Origin: Desulfobacteraceae bacterium Eth-SRB2
GTDB taxonomy: Bacteria > Desulfobacterota > Desulfobacteria > Desulfobacterales > UBA11574
Direction of reading: 5' to 3'
NCBI GenBank assembly: GCA_004193595.1
Contig: RPGQ01000028.1
Coordinates: 1-32,585, forward strand
Length of the DNA: 32,585 nucleotides
In this document: piece by piece, positions 27,760-32,585 of the stretch
Numbering within the stretch: the first letter of the stretch is position 1
How the letters are laid out: every line of letters starts with the position of its first letter
Made by a program: the position numbers and the translations under genes
The notes under the pieces: generated by a model
The model's input: the letters and a program-made list of their open reading frames with translations, nothing else
What the model was told of the DNA's origin: nothing
Databases searched by the model: none

Positions 27760-27824
27760 CGGGGTGAGCTGCGAGATAATTGCCGTTTGCTCCACTTGCC
27801 GGTGACGGGTATCTTGCCCTATAA

Positions 27825-28038
27825 TTATTTGCTGAACAAATTCAATGATACGGCCACCCAAGGGAACTCACGCAGCAGTTGCTTATCAACCCTTACTAAA
27901 GGGACTTTCAGATCATTTGCGGTAGTAGATGAACTCACAATTATAAGCAGAACATTTGCTTGCTGAGGCAATCCTCAGAACTTCATATGATGAAACCTCA
28001 TTTTCTCCACCCCATAGTAATTTCAACGCACTATTCAT
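27825..28038 (-). pseudogene. Remnant of a PIN-domain (VapC-like) toxin
   Basis: Two overlapping minus-strand frames together give the C-terminal half of a PIN nuclease. The first, from 28036-28038, is MNSALKLLWGGENEVSSYEV, then LRIASASKCSAYNCEFIYYR, and stops. The second is DLKVPLVRVDKQLLREFPWV then AVSLNLFSK, ending TAA at 27825-27827. The pattern SxCSAYNCEF...L-V-P-L-V-x-x-D-K-x-L-L-R-x-F-P is typical of VapC-type toxins (usually SAYDCEF; here Asp is Asn). The N-terminal half with the first catalytic Asp is missing. It is non-functional, and no antitoxin is left. Confidence 0.65.
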
Positions 28039-28089
28039 AATTTTTTATTCGCAAAAACTCTGTGGAGCATAAAATGCCTTGATTAAAAA

Positions 28090-28282
28090 TTGACGGTCTC
28101 GTAAAAAGTCTCCCGCTTTAGTTCAGCGGGACGTTGTGCTGCATTTCGTAATCATTCAACGTACGAAAAGTACGCCTCATGATTACAAAATTTGCGGCGC
28201 CTTTTTATCCCGCCTATGTTTGGCGGGGGAGTTTGAACTTTTTACAAAACCGTCTAAATCGGACTTTTTACGAGTTCATCAA
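28090..28282 (+). repeat. MITE-like dispersed repeat, copy C
   Basis: 193 bp. It starts TTGACGGTCTCGTAAAAAGT, has AACGTACGAAAAGTACGCCT in the middle and GCGCCTTTTTATCCCGCC...GGCGGGG as an inner hairpin. It ends GACTTTTTACGAGTTCATCAA, the reverse complement of its start with few changes. It is the most diverged copy. Confidence 0.8.
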
Positions 28283-28436
28283 AATTAGGCGGTGGATTTT
28301 GGTTAATCTGTAATCATTGACAAAACACCAAATAGCTGTTAGGGCTTTTCCGACTAATATATGCAATATCCTGAATTTGTATGAAATTAATTTATATCTT
28401 TCCTCTCATAATTTTTAACTCAAGGAGGTAGGAACA

Positions 28437-28664
28437 ATGGCTGATAACATCTTTATTTATGGCAAAGATACCTGACCTTTCACAAACGCAGCTCGTGAAG
28501 CTTTTACCAAAAAAGGGAAAAAGGTTGAGTACTACGACGTTCGGCACGATGCCGACAAACTGAAAGACATGCTTAAACATTCCGAAGGTATGCGTAAGGT
28601 CCCGGTGATTGTGGACCAGGATAAGGTTACCATCGGATTTAACGGCGGTTCATGAGGCGTTTAA
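28437..28664 (+). CDS. Glutaredoxin-like selenoprotein with in-frame UGA (Sec13, possibly Sec73)
   Basis: AAGGAGGTAGGAACA leads to ATG 28437, a near-perfect ribosome site. Translation gives MADNIFIYGKDT, then TGA (28473-28475), then PFTNAAREAFTKKGKKVEYY and onwards in the same frame with good codon use. That is the thioredoxin-fold redox motif U-x-x-T of small glutaredoxin-like proteins, with RKVPVIVDQDKVTIGF carrying the cis-Pro (Val-Pro). It ends GGS-TGA (28653-28655)-GGC-GTT-TAA, so either the protein stops at 72 residues or a second Sec gives GGS-U-GV (75 residues). The length and U-x-x motif resemble the small Uxx-type glutaredoxin-like selenoproteins of Desulfobacterota. Role: thiol/selenol redox in the cytosol. 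Standard gene callers would miss it. Repeat copy D lies just after. Confidence 0.82.
28473..28500 (+). promoter_or_regulatory. Candidate SECIS hairpin for the first UGA
   Basis: Directly after UGA, TTTCAC (28478-28483) can pair with GTGAAG (28495-28500, one U-G pair) around an 11-base loop AAACGCAGCTC. Its position inside the coding region just downstream fits bacterial SECIS elements, which bind SelB. The stem is short, so this is tentative. Confidence 0.4.
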
Positions 28665-28683
28665 TAGTCGGCTGTATGCCGAT
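28653..28683 (+). promoter_or_regulatory. Candidate SECIS hairpin for the second UGA
   Basis: Twelve bases after the second UGA, GTCGGC-TGTAT-GCCGAT (28667-28683) forms a 6-pair stem (one G-U) with a loop containing GU. That is close to the spacing and loop type of bacterial SECIS elements. It lies beyond the TAA stop and has no T-run, so it is not a simple terminator. Confidence 0.35.
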
Positions 28684-28687
28684 AAAA

Positions 28688-28869
28688 TTGATGGCTTCGT
28701 AAAAAGTCCAACTTCTGCGTTGCGCTTTATTTCGTTGTCATTGCGGCGTACGATAAGTACGCCTCATGACACGAAATTCGCGACGCCTTTTTATCCCGCC
28801 TCTCTTTGGCGGGGGAATTTGGAACTTTTTACTTTGCCATCAAAATCTGACTTTTTACGAGACAATCAA
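28688..28869 (+). repeat. MITE-like dispersed repeat, copy D
   Basis: 182 bp. It starts TTGATGGCTTCGTAAAAAGT and holds GGCGTACGATAAGTACGCCT and the TTTTATCCCGCC...GGCGGGGG inner hairpin. It ends GACTTTTTACGAGACAATCAA. It is very similar to copy A in opposite orientation, and sits 23 bases after the selenoprotein stop and 21 bases before the LOG-family start. Confidence 0.85.
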
Positions 28870-28890
28870 AATTGTACCTTGTGGTTTTTT

Positions 28891-29541
28891 ATGAATAAAC
28901 AGTATCTTATTGACGATTTAAAATTAGGTGAAGCGTGGCGTCTTTTCAGAATCATGGGCGAATTCGTTGAAGGGATAGAAACCCTCCATGATATCGGACC
29001 TTGTGTGTCGATCTTCGGATCAGCCAGAGTTCATCCGGATGATCCAATTTACAGAAAAACCGAAGCATTGGCCGCTCTCTTTGTAAAAAACAATTTTTCT
29101 GTTATCACCGGCGGCGGCGGCGGAGTAATGGAAGCGGCAAACAAAGGTGCGGCAGAGGCAGGAGGAACGTCCATCGGCCTGAATATTATCCTGCCGTTTG
29201 AACAGAAACCCAATCCTTTTGCGAATGTTAAAATCGACTTTAAATATTTTTTTATTCGTAAGGTCATGTTTATTAAATATGCCGCAGCTTATATTATCAT
29301 GCCCGGCGGTTTTGGCACGCTGGATGAGCTGTTTGAAGCGGTCACATTGATTCAGACAGAGCGCATAAAGCCGTTTCCGTTAATTCTGGTTGGCTCCGAT
29401 TACTGGGCAGGGCTTATTGACTGGATCAAGGACAAATTGCTTGCCGAAAAACGGATCTCTCCGGAAGATTTAGAAATATTGCAAATTATGGATGAGCCCG
29501 ATGAAATTGTAAAAGCCGTAGAAAAAGTAATTATTTTATAA
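28891..29541 (+). CDS. LOG-family protein (TIGR00730-type, cytokinin-riboside-monophosphate phosphoribohydrolase-like)
   Basis: 216 residues. Nucleotide-binding Rossmann-like fold with VSIFGSARV (39-47), VITGGGGGVMEAANKGA (71-87) and the family signature PGGFGTLDE (138-146). LOG enzymes cleave ribose-5-phosphate from nucleoside monophosphates; many bacterial members are misnamed lysine decarboxylases. The open frame runs upstream to 28609, but that part is translated from the MITE-like repeat and the selenoprotein tail, so I start at ATG 28891, where family similarity begins. The ribosome site is weak, perhaps because repeat copy D has displaced the native one. A terminator follows at 29570. 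Confidence 0.88.
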   Translation: MNKQYLIDDLKLGEAWRLFRIMGEFVEGIETLHDIGPCVSIFGSARVHPDDPIYRKTEALAALFVKNNFSVITGGGGGVMEAANKGAAEAGGTSIGLNIILPFEQKPNPFANVKIDFKYFFIRKVMFIKYAAAYIIMPGGFGTLDELFEAVTLIQTERIKPFPLILVGSDYWAGLIDWIKDKLLAEKRISPEDLEILQIMDEPDEIVKAVEKVIIL

Positions 29542-29569
29542 TGAATGGTTGCAGGCAATTCGAGTTTGG

Positions 29570-29600
29570 GGGATGTATGACCGTGCATCCCTTTTTTTTT
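29570..29600 (+). terminator. Rho-independent terminator after the LOG-family gene
   Basis: GGGATGTA (29570-29577) and TGCATCCC (29584-29591) form an 8-pair stem including a U-G pair with a 6-base loop, followed by nine T (29592-29600). Confidence 0.85.
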
Positions 29601-29746
29601 AAATTTGGGCAAGCCTGAAACCCAAATCTAAAAAAAATAATTATAAAAATAATTAACAAACCCATAAATAATCAAAAGAGCGACCTTTTTACTTGATTAA
29701 AAGCGTATTTTTTATAGTATCTGTTCAAAATATATAGATAATTCTC

Positions 29747-29774
29747 AGAGCGCAGATCTTTGGCTCTTTTTTTT
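29747..29774 (+). terminator. Possible attenuator/terminator just before the livG-like gene
   Basis: AGAGC (29747-29751), 11-base loop, GCTCT (29763-29767), then seven more T. It lies in the leader directly before the ribosome site. An upstream AAAAGAGC (29674-29681) is the exact complement of GCTCTTTT, so a longer alternative pairing exists. Attenuation is inference. Confidence 0.45.
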
Positions 29775-29794
29775 ATAAAGGAAGGTTAAGAATA

Positions 29795-30616
29795 TTGGCA
29801 GTATCAAATGCAATCAAAGAACAAGGCGTTCTGCTGGAGATAGAAGACGTTCATATGAGTTTCGGAAAGGTTCTTGCTTTGGCCGGTGTCAGCCTGAAAA
29901 TCAGAAAAGGAGAAATACATTCCGTGATCGGGCCCAACGGAGCCGGAAAAACCGTGATGATGAATATTATTAACGGTCTTTACATGCCGCAAAAAGGCAA
30001 CATTTACTACAAAGGGAAAAAGATCAATAAATTAAAACCGTATAAACGGGCGAAACTGGGTATTGCCAGGACTTTTCAGAAAGTCGAAGTGTTCGGCGGA
30101 ATGACGGTATTGGATAACATCCGTCTGGGCCGTCACATCCATTGTAAATCGGGCATATTGAGCGGATCGGTATATATTGGTAGAACTGCGCGGGAGGAGA
30201 TTGAACACCGGACATTTATCGAAGAAAAAATAATAGATCTTTTAGAAATTCGACATATTCGGAATAAGCCGGTGGGAATGTTGCCGTACGGCCTTCAAAA
30301 GCGGGTCGAACTGGGTCGTGCGCTGGCCCTGGAACCCGAGCTTTTAATTCTTGATGAACCACTGGCCGGACTTAATCTTGAAGAAGTTGAAGACATGGCC
30401 CGCTTTATTATAGACATTAATGAAGATGAAAAATGGAAGGTCACATGTCTCCTGGTGGAGCATGACATGGGCGTGGTCATGGATCTTTCCGATCATATCT
30501 TTGTTCTCAATTTTGGCAACATGATCATTGACGGCACGCCTCGGGAAGTCCAGAATCATCCCGAAGTGATCAAGGCATACCTTGGTGAAGAGGACCTGTA
30601 TGCAACAAGGAGATAA
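29795..30616 (+). CDS. livG: Branched-chain amino acid-type ABC transporter ATPase (LivG-like)
   Basis: 273 residues. ATPase subunit that powers uptake through LivH/LivM-type permeases at the inner membrane. Walker A GPNGAGKT (46-53), the LivG-type signature LPYGLQKRVELGRAL in place of LSGGQ, Walker B LLILDEPLAGLN, and the switch His in LVEHDMGVVM. The C-terminal GTPREVQNHPEVIKAYLGEE is the usual LivG tail. TTG 29795 is the only sensible start, 8 bases after AAGGAAGG (29778-29785). It overlaps the acyl-CoA synthetase start by 17 bases, so the two are translated together. The other Liv subunits probably lie beyond the right edge. Substrate may not be an amino acid, given the partner. Confidence 0.9.
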   Translation: MAVSNAIKEQGVLLEIEDVHMSFGKVLALAGVSLKIRKGEIHSVIGPNGAGKTVMMNIINGLYMPQKGNIYYKGKKINKLKPYKRAKLGIARTFQKVEVFGGMTVLDNIRLGRHIHCKSGILSGSVYIGRTAREEIEHRTFIEEKIIDLLEIRHIRNKPVGMLPYGLQKRVELGRALALEPELLILDEPLAGLNLEEVEDMARFIIDINEDEKWKVTCLLVEHDMGVVMDLSDHIFVLNFGNMIIDGTPREVQNHPEVIKAYLGEEDLYATRR

Positions 30617-32552
30617 AACCGTTCAAAATAAAAGCAAATACGGCATTGAAATTACAAAAGATCTGACGATCCCCAAACTTTTTTACAAAAAGGCACACCA
30701 GTATGGCAAAAACAGGGTGGCCATGCGTGAGAAAGAGTTTGGAATCTGGCGCCCCATCACATGGCACGATTATCTTGAGAACGTTAAATACCTGGCATTG
30801 GGCCTCCTCAGCCTTGGACTCGAAAATGGAGACAAAGTTTCCATGATCGGCGACAACCGTCCCGAAGGCCTGTGGGCGGAAATGGCTACCCTGTGTGCCG
30901 GAGGCACAGGCGTGTGGCTGTTCCAGGACAGCTTGATCGAAGAAGTCAAATACATCATCGACCATTCAGACACTAAGTTTTTGTTCGGTGAGGGTCAGGA
31001 AGAGGTCGATAAAGCCATTTCAGTTTTTAATGAATGTCCAAAACTTGAAAAGATCATATGGGATGATCCCAAAGGGATGCGAAATTATGATCAGGACTAT
31101 CTGATAAGCCTAAACCAACTTCAACAGTTGGGTCGGGAACTTGAACAGCAACAGCCACAACTTTTCAAGGAGATGATCGACAAGGGCCATGGCGATGATG
31201 TGGCGCTCCTTTTCTATACCTCGGGCACCACGGCGCTGCCCAAGGGAGCACTGCTGTCCCACAATAACATGTTGACCATGGGAAAGCACCTCATGGCCGT
31301 GGACCCATGCCTTGCCACGGATGATTATGCCTCTTACCTGCCGTTTGCATGGATCGGAGAGCAGATGATGTCTATTTCTTGCGGTCTGCAGGTGGGATAC
31401 ACCATTAACTTTCCCGAGGCGCCTGAAACGGCACAAGATAACATCCGGGAAATAGGCCCCCATGTTATGTTTGCTCCCCCACGTATGTATGAACAGATGA
31501 CCCGTACCGTCCAGGTCAAATACCTGGATGCCACCTGGATAAAACGGAAACTCTATGAGCTTTCTACCCGGATCGGTTATCATGTGGCCGACCTCAAGTT
31601 TCAGAAAAAACCAATTCCATGGTACTGGACGTTTCTGGATTGGCTGGCATATATTACGGTGCAAAAAAAGCTGAAAGACCACCTGGGTCTTTCCCGGGTT
31701 CGCAATGCCTATACCGGAGGCGCGGCCATGGGGCCGGACCACTTTCGTTTTTTTCATGCATTGGGAGTCAATCTCAAGCAGATTTACGGCCAGACCGAAG
31801 TGGCCGGTATTTCAGTGGTCCATCGTAGTGGAGACATAAAGTTTGACACGGTGGGTCTCCCCATACCGGAAACAGAAATAAAAATTACCGAAGATGGAGA
31901 GATCCTTACCCGGAGCCCGTCGGTTTTTCTTGGGTATTATAAGAATTCCGAAGCCACAAAAGAAACCTTGAAGGACGGCTGGCTCTATTCAGGTGACAGA
32001 GGTTTTATTGATGATGACGGTCATCTGGTGGTTTTTGATCGCACTAAGGATGTATTTACGCTCAGGGACGGGAAACCATTTTCTCCCCAATATTTGGAAA
32101 CCCGCTTGAAATTCAGCCCCTATGTGAGAGACTCGTGGGTGATCGGAGATAAGAAAGATTATATCACTGCCGTCATCTGTATCGATTACTCGGTGGCAGG
32201 TAAATGGGCGGATGAAAAAAAGATCAATTATACGAGCTATCAGGAACTTTCTCAGTTAGATCAGATCTACAAATTGGTGGAAGAGCAGATACGTAAAGCC
32301 AACAAGGACCTGCCGGAAACGGCAAGAGTGGTAAAATTCGTTAACCTGTATAAGGAGTTCGATGCCGATGATGATGAGCTTACAAGGACTAGAAAATTAC
32401 GTCGGGCATTTGTGCAAAAAAGATACCATAATATAGTGGACGCTCTTTATTCTGAAAATAACAGGGTGCATATCGATACTACGATCAAATATGAAGATGG
32501 GAGACAAGCGCATATTAAGAGCGATCTTCATATTAGAAAGGTAGCGGATTGA
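30600..32552 (+). CDS. Long-chain acyl-CoA synthetase / AMP-binding ligase
   Basis: 650 residues from ATG 30600 with AAGAGG (30586-30591) upstream; a GTG six codons earlier (30582) is less likely. ANL superfamily: it adenylates a carboxylic acid and joins it to CoA. Markers are the P-loop YTSGTTALPKG (206-216), YGQTEVAG, the hinge/A8 region GWLYSGDRGFIDDDGHLVVF and RTKDVFTLRDGKPFSPQYLE. Length and motifs are of the FadD15/long-chain type. The usual catalytic Lys segment near the C-terminus is replaced by TRTRKLRRAF, as in that subfamily. It overlaps livG, so an imported acid may be activated at once to CoA form, a pairing found in many Desulfobacterota and read here as uptake and activation of a carboxylate. 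The substrate is unknown. Confidence 0.92.
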   Translation: MQQGDKTVQNKSKYGIEITKDLTIPKLFYKKAHQYGKNRVAMREKEFGIWRPITWHDYLENVKYLALGLLSLGLENGDKVSMIGDNRPEGLWAEMATLCAGGTGVWLFQDSLIEEVKYIIDHSDTKFLFGEGQEEVDKAISVFNECPKLEKIIWDDPKGMRNYDQDYLISLNQLQQLGRELEQQQPQLFKEMIDKGHGDDVALLFYTSGTTALPKGALLSHNNMLTMGKHLMAVDPCLATDDYASYLPFAWIGEQMMSISCGLQVGYTINFPEAPETAQDNIREIGPHVMFAPPRMYEQMTRTVQVKYLDATWIKRKLYELSTRIGYHVADLKFQKKPIPWYWTFLDWLAYITVQKKLKDHLGLSRVRNAYTGGAAMGPDHFRFFHALGVNLKQIYGQTEVAGISVVHRSGDIKFDTVGLPIPETEIKITEDGEILTRSPSVFLGYYKNSEATKETLKDGWLYSGDRGFIDDDGHLVVFDRTKDVFTLRDGKPFSPQYLETRLKFSPYVRDSWVIGDKKDYITAVICIDYSVAGKWADEKKINYTSYQELSQLDQIYKLVEEQIRKANKDLPETARVVKFVNLYKEFDADDDELTRTRKLRRAFVQKRYHNIVDALYSENNRVHIDTTIKYEDGRQAHIKSDLHIRKVAD

Positions 32553-32554
32553 CA

Positions 32555-32585
32555 ATTGTCAATCTTCAATTGTCAATCTTCAATT
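32555..32585. repeat. 14-bp tandem repeat running off the window edge
   Basis: ATTGTCAATCTTCA repeats exactly twice (32555-32568, 32569-32582) and a third copy begins with ATT at the last bases. The first full units start 3 bases after the acyl-CoA synthetase stop. Total length cannot be seen. Confidence 0.8.

Larger units (their letters stand above)
27760..28436. other. Intergenic region with PIN-toxin remnant and a MITE-like repeat
   Basis: It contains the minus-strand PIN pseudogene (27825-28038), repeat copy C (28090-28282), and the leader of the selenoprotein gene with TTGACA at 28317-28322 but no convincing -10 at normal spacing. Nothing else was seen. Confidence 0.6.

Noticed and set aside
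28437..28475. Reading the selenoprotein gene as a nonsense-mutated pseudogene
   Set aside because: The TGA falls exactly at the redox-active position, the frame stays clean after it, and the ribosome site is excellent, all of which favour Sec insertion over decay.
28609..28890. N-terminal extension of the LOG-family gene
   Set aside because: It is translated from the selenoprotein tail and repeat copy D; family similarity begins at ATG 28891.

Overview
The window looks like chromosome of a Desulfobacterota bacterium, most likely Desulfobacterales. Three things point there: the close relatedness in gene style of the housekeeping genes on the right (hldE, hom with alaC, purM, tsaD, a Liv-type ABC ATPase next to an acyl-CoA ligase), a UGA-encoded selenoprotein, and dispersed palindromic repeats. 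This assignment is inference from sequence; no search was run.

The left part (about 1-19190) is accessory and largely decayed. It holds a 5'-truncated small gene, a winged-helix protein, a secreted Sel1-repeat/trypsin-like protease, a lipoprotein, an HNH-like protein, and a complete-looking group II intron (about 5204-7493) with its reverse transcriptase. A ParB-domain/DNA-methyltransferase gene follows (7998-11502). It is split by a ~2 kb insert that has 11-bp inverted ends and a 13-bp flanking duplication. Next come a ruined IS21-type element (ParB-like, istA and istB pseudogenes, 12239-15356), about 2.6 kb with no intact gene, and an orphan Panacea/SocA antitoxin-like gene.

A degenerate initiator tRNA (19189-19271, minus strand) marks the boundary. 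Its 5' three quarters are normal, but its T-arm and acceptor 3' strand are not. Beyond it the sequence is intact core genome. A minus-strand run reads alaC-hom-thrH-thioesterase-hldE-yggU, covering alanine/pyruvate transamination, threonine synthesis and LPS heptose supply. A plus-strand run reads purM, a 40-codon ORF, then tsaD. A decayed PIN toxin follows, then an unflagged glutaredoxin-like selenoprotein with one certain-looking and one possible second in-frame UGA, a LOG-family gene, a terminator, and a livG-like ATPase overlapping an acyl-CoA synthetase.

Four copies of one ~135-190 bp MITE-like element sit in intergenic gaps of the core part and none was seen in the accessory part. The most rewarding items are the selenoprotein at 28437-28664, the inverted-repeat insert that appears to have re-supplied a start signal to the methyltransferase half, and the broken initiator tRNA at the island boundary.
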